Origin: Pirellulales bacterium
GTDB lineage: Bacteria; Planctomycetota; Planctomycetia; Pirellulales; DATAWG01
Length of the DNA: 37,422 bases
Direction of reading: 5' to 3'
NCBI GenBank assembly: GCA_036267355.1
Contig: DATAWG010000107.1
Span: 1-37,422 of the forward strand
Shown piece by piece: positions 1-8,545 of the stretch (positions within the stretch are counted from its first letter, which is position 1; the number at the start of each line of letters is the position of its first letter). The position numbers and the translations under genes were made by a program. The notes under the pieces are model-generated. The model did not search any database and was not told where the DNA came from. It saw only the letters and a program-made list of their open reading frames with translations.

Positions 1-441
1 GGAGTCTGGACGCTCCGGTCCGCCGCGGCTCCTTACCCAAGAAAGCAAACCAACTTCATTGCAACAGCCAACCCGAAATCGCCACCGCGACGCCATCGAG
101 CGCTTGCCTGGTGGTGCTGCGCCGCTATCCCCGTCGGACACCAGCCCACAAAACCTCGGAAAACTCGCTTGATTCAGGTTTAGTGCAGCGAGTCGCCGAT
201 TCCCCTCCACCACGATTTTGTTGCCATTTTCCTCAATTGCGATCAGCGACTCGTTCGGGTAGAGGCCACCAAAATCCACGACGGATTTAGCCAGTTCGTA
301 CACGTCTTCGTGCGCGACCAGATTGGCCACGATGTCCCTCTGCGAAGGAGATTCGACTAGCGCGGGGATTCGAGGGTTCAACGGGTCCAGCTCAAGCGTG
401 GTGATTTTGATCTGGAGTTTTTTCCAACGGCTCAAGTCCAT
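1..441 (-). CDS. ParB/Srx-fold N-terminal domain protein, partial at left edge
   Basis: Read by hand from the minus strand: an ATG at 439-441 opens a frame without stop to base 1. The start has GAGG five bases upstream. The N-terminus contains a Pro-Leu-Asn-Pro-Arg-Ile segment near residues 20-25, then segments reading HEDVYELAKSVVDFGGLYP and KIVVEGNRRLAAL (about residues 48-97). This is the pattern of ParB-like nuclease/Srx-fold domains, whose GNRRLAAL box contributes to nucleotide binding. After about residue 110 the sequence becomes rich in Gly, Pro, Arg and Ser and no longer resembles the family, so the gene may be damaged or simply divergent there. In this family the domain occurs in plasmid/phage partitioning proteins and in defence or mobile-element proteins; which applies here cannot be told. 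Its neighbours to the right are mobile-element debris. Confidence 0.72.
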   Translation of the reverse strand, partial: MDLSRWKKLQIKITTLELDPLNPRIPALVESPSQRDIVANLVAHEDVYELAKSVVDFGGLYPNESLIAIEENGNKIVVEGNRRLAALNLNQASFPRFCGLVSDGDSGAAPPGKRSMASRWRFRVGCCNEVGLLSWVRSRGGPERPDS

Positions 442-1260
442 GACATCCTCGCTGGCCGCCTCGCCGGCGAAGGCAAGTTGGCGAAAATCTTACTCCGACT
501 GGCCGACAACAACCCGACCAGTACCCTCAAGATATTGATGAGCGCAGGATGACGAAGGTTCACCGGCCGATGTAGATTGAGGCCTTATTTCCAGATTGGG
601 TGGATTATCGGCACAAATCGCCGTCGGAACAAGATATTATCCAGCCAAGCATGTATTTTCCGTCCCAACTGGCTCCTAACAACCGGACATTGGTCGCCTT
701 GAACGCATCCGACGAAGCGGAAGAGCAGCTATCCCGCGACGAAACCAAGGCGACTATCGCCTTGGAGATTGCCGCCGGCAGGCCGTTCCGGGTATGAATC
801 ACCCTTTGCAAATCAGCGTCGAGCAACTCCAAGTCGAGAGATCCAGAGCCATCCGCGTGCAGCGCCCGTGCAGCGCGGAAACCTTGGCAAAAGTCGCAAG
901 GGCAATCGTAATTACCGGTTGCGTCGAATTCGGCGGAAGGTTTAAATCCCGTCGCCACTGCTCGACTTCGGCAGAAAACTTCAGACGCCGTCTGAAGAAT
1001 CGCGGCTAACGTCACTGAAGCCAACCTGCCTGCGGATCAACCACTGTGTTGAAATCAAGGACAGACGGTTTCCGTCGGCGCGCCGTGTGCCTGTCCGGGA
1101 ATTCACCGTCGTCCAACACTATCGCGACGGCTCATTTTTGTGCCTTTACAAGCGCGGTCCAGCCGGGGGCAACGGAATTCCGCCAGACCTACTCCCCAAC
1201 TGATCCGAGATGTAGACTAATTTGCGGGGAGCGTTCGCAACAACGATCAATGGAGGGATC
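442..1260. other. Gene-poor stretch with degenerate sequence
   Basis: About 820 bases without a convincing intact gene. Short frames exist on both strands but none has both a good ribosome binding site and a recognisable domain. The only recognisable part is the minus-strand segment described separately at 605-1024. Confidence 0.5.
605..1024 (-). pseudogene. Possible degenerate integrase-tail remnant, copy A
   Basis: A minus-strand frame whose residues 69-93 (bases 746-820) read DADLQRVIH...LPAAISKAIVALV. The same pattern occurs on the minus strand at 1869-1943. From memory of planctomycete proteins, this Asp-Asp-Leu-xx-Val ... Leu-Pro-x-x-Ile/Val-x-x-x-Ile pattern is common at the very C-terminus of tyrosine recombinases and other mobile-element proteins. 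No catalytic integrase domain is present in the frame, so at most this is the last fragment of such a gene. The remainder of the frame is not recognisable. Confidence 0.3.
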
Positions 1261-1788
1261 ATGCCCGGCAGAATCAATTGGACCGCCATTGGCGCGGTCG
1301 GCGGCTTCGTGGTGGCCGTCATCATGTTTAGCCAATGGATCGAAAGCGAAAACAAGGCATCGCCCCAAATCAAATACGTGGGCGAATATTTCAAAGGGAT
1401 CGACCACTACTTGACGTTTCAAAATCTATCCACGTCCAATGTGGCGATTACCCGCTTTGATTTTCGCATTGACGATGCCCAACAACTCGCGTCGATTGAT
1501 CGGCGACAACAGGGAATGGAGCACGGCCCGGTCGTTGGGAGTGCCAACCCATGCGATCCCGTGGTATTTGACTATGGGGATTGGACGGCGGACGGTTCGG
1601 CTTACGTGTTCACCATCCATCGTGGTTGTAATATCGAGCCAAACCACACCAACGATTTTGCCTTGTCAATTTCGAATCCGACGTTGGCGGGCCGCCACTT
1701 CATCGGACGGGTGACGGTGCATTTCGCTGGCAATGGCGAAGAAGGCACCGCCGGCCTAAAGGATGTTCTCGTCAATGTGCGGCGATAG
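1261..1788 (+). CDS. Small membrane-anchored protein of unknown function
   Basis: Encodes 175 residues. I chose ATG 1261 because GGAGGG ends three bases upstream; an in-frame ATG at 1222 would add 13 residues with no better site. Residues about 7-22 (Trp-Thr-Ala-Ile-Gly ... Val-Ile-Met-Phe) form one hydrophobic segment, consistent with a single N-terminal membrane anchor. The remaining 150 residues look like a soluble beta-rich domain with alternating hydrophobics (YLTFQNLS, VAITRFDFRI, FIGRVTVHF), as expected for a periplasmic or surface immunoglobulin-like fold. I do not recognise the family. It stands alone between degenerate regions, with no obvious operon partner. Confidence 0.65.
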   Translation: MPGRINWTAIGAVGGFVVAVIMFSQWIESENKASPQIKYVGEYFKGIDHYLTFQNLSTSNVAITRFDFRIDDAQQLASIDRRQQGMEHGPVVGSANPCDPVVFDYGDWTADGSAYVFTIHRGCNIEPNHTNDFALSISNPTLAGRHFIGRVTVHFAGNGEEGTAGLKDVLVNVRR

Positions 1789-1847
1789 CCCCTCGTCGCT
1801 AAATGGGGCTTTGACAGATTGCCGGCTTATCAAGAGGCGCGATCCCG

Positions 1848-2000
1848 TCACACCGATTGCATTTCAGCGAGCGACAAAATCGCCTTGCGAATCGCCCCCG
1901 GCAAGCTGCCCCAAGCAACCATGACCCGTTGCAAATCGGCGTCCCGAGCGATAAATTGGCAGCGTGCGCCGGATTTTGCACCACTGTTTTGCGAAAACGG
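1848..2000 (-). pseudogene. Integrase C-terminal tail remnant, copy B
   Basis: On the minus strand, bases 1997 down to 1869 encode FSQNSGAKSGARC followed by RDADLQRVMVAWGSLPGAIRKAILSL, ending at a TGA at 1848-1850. Ser-Gly-Ala-x-Ser-Gly-Ala followed by Asp-x-Asp-Leu-xx-Val-x-x-Trp-x-x-Leu-Pro is, to my recollection, typical of the last 50 residues of planctomycete tyrosine recombinases. Nothing upstream on that strand shows the Arg-His-x-x-Arg-Tyr catalytic domain, because the ISAs1 remnant lies there in the other orientation. I infer a 3-prime fragment left after the ISAs1 element or a deletion removed the rest. Confidence 0.45.
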
Positions 2001-2058
2001 CGTTTTCCCCGAGGAATTCGACGATTGTTCGACTCCCCGTGGTATCTTAGCGATAAAG

Positions 2059-2560
2059 TTTCTCGGTCTGAGTGCCGGCCTTCCATCGCACGACCGCTTC
2101 AATGCCATCCTTCCGGCCATCAAGCCAGTTTGCGCCGTGCCCAGTGATTTGCCCGACCGCGGCCGCTGGACCAAGTTGACGGCAATCGGCATGGTCATCC
2201 GCGATACGCTTCGCGGCGGCAAGGAGGCGCCGGAAATTCGGTACTCCATTTTGAGCAAGATGATGTCGGCGCTTCGCTTCGCCGTAGCGGTGCGTGGACA
2301 TTGGGGAATCGAAAACCGTTTGCATTGGCAACTCGATGTCACCTTCGGCGAAGACCAGTCGCGTATCCGCCGCGGCCACGCTGACGCGAACTTCAGCATT
2401 CTGCGGCGCACGGCATTGGGCCTGGTCAAAAACAACATCCAAAAAGCTCGCCGTGAAGAACAAACGCCTCACCGCCGCGTGGAACGAAGATTACCTGCTG
2501 GAAGTCCTGGCCGGCCCGCGCTGTCGTCAGCCGGAAATCGCTGAATTTCTTTCGCCTGAC
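2059..2560 (+). pseudogene. ISAs1-family transposase remnant, internally deleted and frameshifted
   Basis: From 2059 the frame reads FLGLSAGLPSHDRFNAI, which matches the N-terminal DDE_Tnp_1-associated region of ISAs1 transposases. It then jumps directly to the C-terminal half (WTKLTAIGMV ... RGHWGIENRLHWQLDVTF ... RIRRGHADANFSILR). The central part with most of the catalytic DDE core is missing, so the remnant is well under half of the usual roughly 370-residue protein. At the A-run 2441-2445 the frame shifts: the family's end, NKRLTAAWNEDYLLEVL, continues in the +1 frame through about 2560. It cannot encode active transposase. Terminal inverted repeats were not found. Confidence 0.85.
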
Positions 2561-2640
2561 CCAAAGAATTCTCCGCGAACGGTGGAAATCCTGCAGCGGC
2601 ATTCGGCAATCAGTCAAACCCGCTTCGGCAGGGCCGGCGC

Positions 2641-2670
2641 TGCCGACTGCGCTGGCCAGTGGCACACGGG
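2641..2670. repeat. Half-site of the TGCCACTGG palindrome family
   Basis: Contains GCTGGCCAGTGGCACACGG, matching one arm of the palindromes at 9765-9793 and 17911-17996. Only one arm is evident. It lies just beyond the ISAs1 remnant. Confidence 0.6.
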
Positions 2671-2782
2671 TGAACCGGGGCGACCAAAGGCATGGCCCGA
2701 AGTTACGAAAACCAAACGCGAAGAAACTCGATCGCCGCCGATCAATCCGATTTTGTGAACGTTTTGTGAGCGGAAAACCATC

Positions 2783-3325
2783 ATGCCGGCCCGCACGCAT
2801 TTACCGTCGCGCATTGGTTTCACGTTGGTCGAATTGCTGGTCGTGATTTCGATTATCGGGGTGTTGATTGGCCTGTTGCTGCCGGCGGTGCAGCAATCAC
2901 GCGAGGCGGGGCTGACGCAGTGCGCCAACAATGAAAAGCAACTCATGTTGGCCGTACAGATTTGCGCCGACGGCGCGAGCGGGCGGCTGCCGCCGTCGAA
3001 TTTCTTCAAGGTCGTCAATCTGGCGAGCGGCAACCTGGCCGAGGGAAGCGCATTCTTTGCCCTCTTGCCGTTTTACGATGAAGTGAATCTATATAAGGCG
3101 CTAATCGTCGATATTCCTCAGCCCGGCTATTTGGGCGCCGAATTCACACCGCTGTCGATGCACATTTGCCCCTCCGATCCGACGATCAACGGCGGCATTG
3201 GGAGCGTCGCGCCGAACCCGCTCAGGACACGTGGGAACCCCTCAATTTTGCGTGAACCGGCGATTAGCTCGTCGGCTCCGGTTCGCAACGTGGAGCGATT
3301 GCTTTCGCGGCCACGCCGACACTGA
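2783..3325 (+). pseudogene. Truncated DUF1559 prepilin-like protein
   Basis: The first 145 or so residues are a typical planctomycete DUF1559 protein. There is a short basic leader, a type IV prepilin-like cleavage site Gly12-Phe13, the conserved Glu17, and a hydrophobic helix ending in [12 protein letters not shown]. Then come the usual C-N-N-x-x-K-Q region and a Cys-Pro-Ser-Asp-Pro motif near residue 132. Full-length members run to about 300 residues and end with a SRHPGGVNVLFADGS-type segment. Here the frame ends at 180, and the last 40 residues are unlike the family. The last 62 bases overlap the 3-prime end of the antiporter gene on the other strand. I infer loss of the C-terminal half by a rearrangement near 3220-3264. 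Such proteins are thought to be pseudopilin-like surface proteins. Confidence 0.75.
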
Positions 3326-5090
3326 TCACTGTGTCGCCGGGCTGCGGTTTCGGCGGATCGACGATCGTCAGTGGAATCACTTCCCCGGCCTGATTCACGA
3401 CCAGCATTGGCACCAGTTCATCGCCGTGGAGCTTGGTGAATTCGTCGAAGTCGAATTCCTTGGTCAGATGTGTCGCCCGGCCAATGGGATCGTCTCCGAA
3501 TCGCTCCGCCAAGTGCAAATAGGTCAGTCCGTCGCCGAACAGAAGCCGGCCGCGCTGATCGAGCGACACTGCCTCACGACGGCCTTGCACCGATTGCGCG
3601 AACGGTAATTGAAACACGCCGCGGCGGCCAAATATCTCGATGAAACGCAGGCAAGCGAGCGAATTGACCTCGTCGTTTTCGGTGAGCGCAAGCAAATGGC
3701 CGAGATTGCCGAAATCGATCTGGTTGATCGTGTGCTCGGCCAGAATACTTCCAAAAAAGGTTTGCAGGCCGGCCTGCCGGGCGGCGGAAATATTGGCCCA
3801 ATCGGAATCGACCAATAAGGCCGGGATTCCGTCGCTTTGCAGCGTTTGAGCCATCGCCCGCGCGAGCGGATTGGCGCCGACCAGAAGCACGCCCTGCGGA
3901 TTCGGTTCGGCAAGTTTGAGCAGCTTTGCCAGCGGCGCCGCGCTCAAGCCGTATAGCAGCACTGTGCCAATGATTACAAAAAACGTGATGGGAACCATGC
4001 GGTCGGCCTGCGGAAAACCGGCTGCGTTCAATTCGAGCGCAAACACCGACACCACCGATGCTGCGACAATCCCCCGCGGCGCCATGGCCGAAAGAAACAG
4101 CCGCTCGCGCCAGCTGAGCCCCGATCGGACCGTCGACACGAACACGGCCGCGGGCCGCGCGACGAGAATCAGCACGGCCAGAAAAGCAACACTGCGAAGA
4201 CCGACACCGCGCAAATCGGCGATGCGCAATCGGGCAGCGAGAATCAAAAACAAGCACGACACGAGCAACAAGCTCAAATTCTCTTTGAATTCGACGAGAT
4301 GTTTGATCGTCACGTGCTTCTGATTGGCCAACCCAATGCCCATCACCGTGACGGCCAGCAATCCGGCTTCCGGCTGCAAAAGGTTCGCGAGCGTGAAGAC
4401 TGCAAAAAGCGCGGCGAGCGCCACGGGATTTTGCAACGAGTCAGGCACCCAGTAACGCCTGAGCGGAATCAGAAATGCCAGCGTTGCTCCGGCGCCGAGC
4501 CCGCCGCCAATCAATGCCGTAAGCAAGAATCCCTTCAGTAGAGCACCGGCGGCCTCGCTAACACCCCCGGCCCGCACCGCGGCAAAGATCAACACGGCGA
4601 GCATTGCCCCGATCGGGTCGATCGCGATCCCTTCCCATTTGAGAATCGAACCCGCTTGGCCCCCCAATCGCAAATGGCGCAACAGCGGGCCAATGACTGT
4701 CGGGCCGGTGACGACGAGAATCGCGCCCAAAACGGCGGCCAACGGCCACGGCAATGCAAGCAGGTAATGGGCGCTGAGGATCGTGATCGTCCCTGTAGCC
4801 AACACGCCAACGGTCATCAGCCGCAACACCACGCCGCCGACCGTCCGCAGTTCGCGGAGCTTCAGCGACAGGCCCCCCTCGAACAATATCACCGCCACGG
4901 AGAGCGATACGACTGGCAACAACAGTTGGCCCAACAATCGGTCCGGCTGCAAAAAGCCAGTCAATGGGCCCGCAATTATTCCCAAGCCCAGCAAGAGCAG
5001 AATTGACGGTACGCGCAACCGCCATGCCGACCATTGGGCAACCACCCCAAGAACGATAATGCAGGCAAGTTGAAGTAGCGAATTATGCAT
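3264..5090 (-). CDS. CPA1-type cation/proton antiporter with TrkA-N domain
   Basis: Inner-membrane exchanger of Na+ or K+ for protons. From the chosen ATG at 5088-5090 (608 residues; AGGA 11 bases upstream) the protein starts directly in the first membrane helix ([18 protein letters not shown]). About 12 hydrophobic segments follow to residue 390. Visible family motifs are [12 protein letters not shown] near residue 127, [11 protein letters not shown] near 152 with the ion-binding Asp158, and [12 protein letters not shown] near 337. A TrkA-N Rossmann domain begins near residue 400 ([15 protein letters not shown]) and suggests gating by bound nucleotide. A final TrkA-C-like region ([15 protein letters not shown] ... 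[10 protein letters not shown]) closes the protein. An upstream in-frame ATG at 5186 would add 32 non-membrane residues and is less likely. The transported ion cannot be told from sequence. Confidence 0.93.
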   Translation of the reverse strand: MHNSLLQLACIIVLGVVAQWSAWRLRVPSILLLLGLGIIAGPLTGFLQPDRLLGQLLLPVVSLSVAVILFEGGLSLKLRELRTVGGVVLRLMTVGVLATGTITILSAHYLLALPWPLAAVLGAILVVTGPTVIGPLLRHLRLGGQAGSILKWEGIAIDPIGAMLAVLIFAAVRAGGVSEAAGALLKGFLLTALIGGGLGAGATLAFLIPLRRYWVPDSLQNPVALAALFAVFTLANLLQPEAGLLAVTVMGIGLANQKHVTIKHLVEFKENLSLLLVSCLFLILAARLRIADLRGVGLRSVAFLAVLILVARPAAVFVSTVRSGLSWRERLFLSAMAPRGIVAASVVSVFALELNAAGFPQADRMVPITFFVIIGTVLLYGLSAAPLAKLLKLAEPNPQGVLLVGANPLARAMAQTLQSDGIPALLVDSDWANISAARQAGLQTFFGSILAEHTINQIDFGNLGHLLALTENDEVNSLACLRFIEIFGRRGVFQLPFAQSVQGRREAVSLDQRGRLLFGDGLTYLHLAERFGDDPIGRATHLTKEFDFDEFTKLHGDELVPMLVVNQAGEVIPLTIVDPPKPQPGDTVISVGVAAKAIAPRCEPEPTS

Positions 5091-5232
5091 GCGGCGATGT
5101 TTCCTGGCGAAAATTTCGCGGCCTTCGCAATGCATTGCTAGTGCCGTGGGCCGCAAAAAAGGGCAGTTCAACTCATTGGCACTCAAAATGCTGTATAACT
5201 CGTCGGACTTCTTTCAACGGAGGAAACAGACC

Positions 5233-5439
5233 ATGCAACGCAATACGTCCGATCATCTGCCAACAGAACGCCACGATATCCGTAGCGAATGCCAACGCAT
5301 CCGAGCCCACTGGACGCAATCGGAACGAGAGCGCAGAGCCGGTTTGGCGGCAATTCGACAGTTCGCACTCTGGGAAAGCATTTCCCAGGGGCCACGGATC
5401 GTCACGACCGACCGACGGCCCCAGGCGGCTTTTCACTAG
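5233..5439 (+). CDS. Small basic/acidic protein of unknown function
   Basis: A 68-residue frame starting at ATG 5233 with a perfect GGAGG at 5219-5223, nine bases upstream. The protein is highly charged and predicted helical, with a segment RAHWTQSERERRAGLAAIR around residues 23-41. Short planctomycete proteins with a Trp-(Ser/Thr)-x-x-Glu-Arg-x-x-Arg-Arg pattern are familiar to me as hypothetical proteins, but no function is known. A strong terminator follows at 5469-5542, which supports an independent transcription unit. It is divergent from the antiporter gene, with 142 bases between the starts. Confidence 0.62.
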   Translation: MQRNTSDHLPTERHDIRSECQRIRAHWTQSERERRAGLAAIRQFALWESISQGPRIVTTDRRPQAAFH

Positions 5440-5468
5440 GGGACAAGTTAGCCCCGACTGCACTTTTT

Positions 5469-5542
5469 CGCCCGACACCGCGAGCCCCTCGCCACACCGC
5501 TTAACAGCGGGGCTCGCTTGCGGTTTCGGGCGTTTTTTCTTT
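5469..5542 (+). terminator. Rho-independent-like terminator built from a dispersed repeat
   Basis: Left arm CGCCCGACACCGCGAGCCCC (5469-5488) pairs with the right arm at 5509-5532, which carries a 4-base CTTG bulge. It is followed at once by TTTTTTCTTT (5533-5542). The right arm is a variant of the palindrome found at 11464, 14059 and 33253. Confidence 0.72.
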
Positions 5543-5600
5543 CTCGCTCCGCTGCCCCGTCGCACGCTGTTTGCTGATTTTGCGACCTACACTTGAGGTG

Positions 5601-6791
5601 ATGTCGCACTCGCTGCTGAACCACGCGATTGAATCCTATTCGAGCGCCCAGCCGTGGGCCGACGCTTTCGCTCCGCGCGCTCCCGTTGCGCGGGTTCGGG
5701 TGCTGCATCTGATCAACGGCGAGCATTATGCCGGCGCAGAGCGCGTTCAAGATCTGCTCGCGCTGCGGCTGCCGGAGTTTGGAGTCGATCCGGAATTGGC
5801 TTGCCTGAAGCCGGGCCGGTTTCCAATCTTGCGGCGATCGCAATTCACGCCGCTGCATGAAATGCCGATGCGCGGACGGTTCGATCTTCGCCCGGCCAGA
5901 CGCTTGGCCCAGCTTTTGCGCGACGAAGGGTTCGATCTGCTGCACACGCACACTCCACGTGCGGCGCTGGTGGGCCATTTGGCCGCCCGGCTTTCCGGAG
6001 TGCCCATGGTGCATCATGTTCACGGCCAAACGGCGACGGAAGTCCGCCGCCGCTGGTGGACCGGGCTGATGGCTCGGGTCGAGCGCATGTGCGTGGCGCG
6101 GGCGGCGGCCGTGATTGCCGTGTCGCCAAGCGCCGCCCGATACATCGCTTCCCACGGCGTCGCCGAATCGCGGTTGCACGTGGTGCCGAACGGTGTGCCG
6201 TCGCACGACACGCTGTCGGACCGGCCGTTGCCCAGTGGAGAATGGACCCTCGGCACGATCGCGCTGTTTCGGCCGCGAAAGGGATTGGAAACGGTGCTAC
6301 ATGCGATCGGCTTGCTGCGCCGCCGGGGCTTTGCAGTGCGGCTGCGAGCCGTGGGGTCGTTCGAAACGCTCGAATACCGAGATGAAGTGCTGCGCTACGC
6401 GACCGAGTTGGACGTCGCAGCTGATGTCGATTGGCTCGGCTTCCAATCGGATATCGATCGGCAATTGGCGAAGATGGATCTGCTGGTATTTCCGAGCGTG
6501 TTGGCCGAGGGGCTGCCGATGGTGCCGCTCGAGGCGATGGCGGCGGGAGTGCCGATCGTTGCCAGCCGCGTCGACGGCGTGACAGATTTAGTGCGCGATG
6601 GGATCGAAGGTTTGTTGTGTCGCCCCGGCGATGCCGAGGATCTGGCCGATGCCGTGGCCCGGTTCGTCCGCGGCGAATCCGATTGGCATGTGATGCGGCA
6701 GCGGGCCTATCGCCGACAGAAAGATGATTTTTCCGACCGCGCGATGGCCGCGACGATCGCCCAGCTTTATCACGACGTGATCCGAGCATGA
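5601..6791 (+). CDS. GT4-family glycosyltransferase
   Basis: Transfers an activated sugar, with retention of configuration, in polysaccharide or glycolipid synthesis at the cytoplasmic face. From ATG 5601 the product has 396 residues. The N-terminal Rossmann domain opens with VRVLHLINGEHYAGAERVQ, including the Gly-Ala-Glu acceptor-side loop, and has HTHTPRAALVG near 115-125. The C-terminal donor-binding domain has LGTIALFRPRKGLETVL and the E-x7-E motif (Glu303 and Glu311 in EGLPMVPLEAMAAGVPIV). The ATG is preceded by GAGG only two bases away; a TTG 30 bases upstream is an alternative. The stop codon overlaps the ATG of the next gene (ATGA), so the two glycosyltransferases are translationally coupled. 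Substrate unknown. Confidence 0.93.
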   Translation: MSHSLLNHAIESYSSAQPWADAFAPRAPVARVRVLHLINGEHYAGAERVQDLLALRLPEFGVDPELACLKPGRFPILRRSQFTPLHEMPMRGRFDLRPARRLAQLLRDEGFDLLHTHTPRAALVGHLAARLSGVPMVHHVHGQTATEVRRRWWTGLMARVERMCVARAAAVIAVSPSAARYIASHGVAESRLHVVPNGVPSHDTLSDRPLPSGEWTLGTIALFRPRKGLETVLHAIGLLRRRGFAVRLRAVGSFETLEYRDEVLRYATELDVAADVDWLGFQSDIDRQLAKMDLLVFPSVLAEGLPMVPLEAMAAGVPIVASRVDGVTDLVRDGIEGLLCRPGDAEDLADAVARFVRGESDWHVMRQRAYRRQKDDFSDRAMAATIAQLYHDVIRA

Positions 6792-7645
6792 ACGATTGCC
6801 TTGCCAGCGCGAGCGAGCATTCCCACGGCGCGGTCGCGGAAGCCGACGCGCCGCCGCGGCGCGTGCGGCTGTTTGGGGTGAAAATCGATCCGCTCTACAT
6901 GACCGACGCGATCGATCGGCTTTTGATGTGGGCCCGCGACTGCGATCGCCGCTGCCGCTACGTTGTGACGCCGAATGCCGATCACGTCGTGCTGGTGCAG
7001 GAGCACGAAGGACTGCAACAGGCGTACGCGGATGCCGATCTCGTGCTGGTCGATGGCATGCCGGTGCTGCTGGCGGCGAAGCTCTTGCGGCGGGGCATCC
7101 CGGAACGGGTGGCCGGCAGCGATTTGGTGCCGGCGTTGTTTAGCGCCGCTTCGCTCCGATTCTCGGCTAAGAGCGAAACGGTCTCCACGGAAGCGTTGCG
7201 GATATATTTGCTCGGAGCGGCGCCGGGAGTGGCGGAGCGCGCGGCGGCCAATATCGAACGACGGTGGTCAGGAGTTCACGTCGTCGGCTGTCATAGCCCC
7301 GGCATTGGATTCGAAAAGCGGCCTGAAGAAAATGCCGCTATTCTTAGCCGTGTTGCGGCTGCGGAGCCCGACGTGTTGATCGTCGGGCTGGGGGCGCCCA
7401 AGCAGGAACTATGGGTGCACGCCCATCGTGATCGGATCGCCGCGCCGGTGGCCCTCTGCGTCGGCGCGACGATCGACTTTCTGGCGGGAGAACGGAAGCG
7501 GGCTCCGCGCTGGATGCGGCGAATCGGCCTCGAATGGCTGCACCGCATGGCCAGCGAACCGCGCCGTCTGGCAACGCGCTATTGCCGCGACGCCGTGCGC
7601 TTGCCTGGCCTCGTGCTGCGCGAATGGGCGGCTGGGCGCGAGTGA
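6788..7645 (+). CDS. WecB/TagA/CpsF-family glycosyltransferase (GT26)
   Basis: Encodes 285 residues. GT26 enzymes transfer a sugar such as ManNAc or ManNAcA to an undecaprenyl-linked acceptor in exopolysaccharide, teichoic acid or enterobacterial common antigen synthesis. Conserved blocks are visible: YVVTPNADHVVLVQ (about 58-71), DADLVLVDGMPV (82-93) with the candidate catalytic residues Thr61 and Asp89, YLLGAAPGVAERAA, VIGLGAPKQELW-like VGLGAPKQELW, and VGATIDFLAGERKRAPRWMRRIGLEWLHRM near the C-terminus. The latter region is the membrane-association appendage in the TagA structure. It overlaps the preceding GT4 gene by four bases, so both probably act on one surface glycan. The rest of the polysaccharide locus is not in the window. 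Confidence 0.94.
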   Translation: MNDCLASASEHSHGAVAEADAPPRRVRLFGVKIDPLYMTDAIDRLLMWARDCDRRCRYVVTPNADHVVLVQEHEGLQQAYADADLVLVDGMPVLLAAKLLRRGIPERVAGSDLVPALFSAASLRFSAKSETVSTEALRIYLLGAAPGVAERAAANIERRWSGVHVVGCHSPGIGFEKRPEENAAILSRVAAAEPDVLIVGLGAPKQELWVHAHRDRIAAPVALCVGATIDFLAGERKRAPRWMRRIGLEWLHRMASEPRRLATRYCRDAVRLPGLVLREWAAGRE

Positions 7646-7660
7646 GGTAGCGCGACCTGT

Positions 7661-8545
7661 CTAACCTGTCGGCGGCGGGTCGATCGTGGGGCGCACCGCG
7701 GCGGGGGGCGGTTCGGCGTGAAAGCTGAGAATCTTGCCCCACGCTTCCTCCGGCGTGTCCGCATATGAAAAAAGTTGCAAATCGGCGTCGGAGATCGTTC
7801 CTTCGTCGGCTAGAAAATTGAAATCGATCACGCGCTCCCAATAAGCCCGCCCGAACAGGATGATCGGAATGGCTTGCATGCGGCGGGTCTGGCGGAGCGT
7901 CAGAGCGTCGAACATCTCGTCGAGTGTGCCGAATCCGCCCGGAAATGCCACCAGCGCTTTCGCCCGCAACAGGAAGTGCATCTTCCGCAGGGCGAAATAG
8001 TGGAACTGGAAGCACAAGTTGGGCGTGACATACGGGTTCGGCGCCTGCTCGTGCGGCAAACTGATATTGAGTCCGATCGATCTCGCATCGACATCGAAAG
8101 CGCCGCGGTTGGCCGCTTCCATGATTCCCGGTCCGCCGCCGGTGACGATGACGTAGTCGCAAAGGCCGTCGATCTGGCAACTGGTCGAGACGATTCGAGC
8201 AAACTCGCGAGCGGCATCGTAGTAGTTCGACTTGGCCAAGAGCCGTTCGCTGCGCACGATTTCTCGCTCCAACTCCGCATCGCCGGAGCTGGCCGCGGCC
8301 GCGGCCCGAGCGCGAGCAGCGCGTTCTTCGGCCCGCTCGCGCTCGACGACTTGAGTGCTGCCGTAAACGACGATCGTCGATCGCACCTGCTCCGATTCCA
8401 GCAGCAATTCCGGCTTGAGCAATTCCAACTGCATCCGCACCGGCCGCAGCTCCGGCCGGGCCAAGAGTTCGATGTCGTCTTGTGCCAGTCGATAGCTCGA
8501 CGAGCGAAGAATCGCCGCCTGATTTTCCGCAGGATCGATCGTCAT
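7661..8545 (-). CDS. LOG-family protein (TIGR00730-like)
   Basis: Rossmann-fold protein of the lysine-decarboxylase-like/LOG family. Characterised members hydrolyse nucleoside 5-prime-monophosphates such as cytokinin ribotides. From the ATG at 8543-8545 it has 294 residues. The nucleotide-binding GGGPG is at 136-140 and the signature PGGFGTLDE at 202-210. Compared with minimal LOG proteins of about 190 residues it carries an extra 100-residue N-terminal region, including an Ala/Arg/Glu-rich helix (about 65-100) between the first strand and the core. That organisation is known for longer bacterial members. No clear Shine-Dalgarno sequence precedes the start, and an upstream in-frame start at 8626 cannot be excluded. 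Substrate in this organism is unknown. Confidence 0.9.
   Translation of the reverse strand: MTIDPAENQAAILRSSSYRLAQDDIELLARPELRPVRMQLELLKPELLLESEQVRSTIVVYGSTQVVERERAEERAARARAAAAASSGDAELEREIVRSERLLAKSNYYDAAREFARIVSTSCQIDGLCDYVIVTGGGPGIMEAANRGAFDVDARSIGLNISLPHEQAPNPYVTPNLCFQFHYFALRKMHFLLRAKALVAFPGGFGTLDEMFDALTLRQTRRMQAIPIILFGRAYWERVIDFNFLADEGTISDADLQLFSYADTPEEAWGKILSFHAEPPPAAVRPTIDPPPTG

Noticed and set aside
5845-6789. A 314-codon minus-strand frame opposite the GT4 gene
   Set aside because: Arg/Ser/Pro-rich shadow of a well-supported glycosyltransferase.
7766-7785. GCAAATCGGCGTC shared with the integrase-tail segments
   Set aside because: Inside the LOG gene the same bases encode DADLQLF of the normal family sequence, and similarity stops after this short stretch, so it is coincidence.
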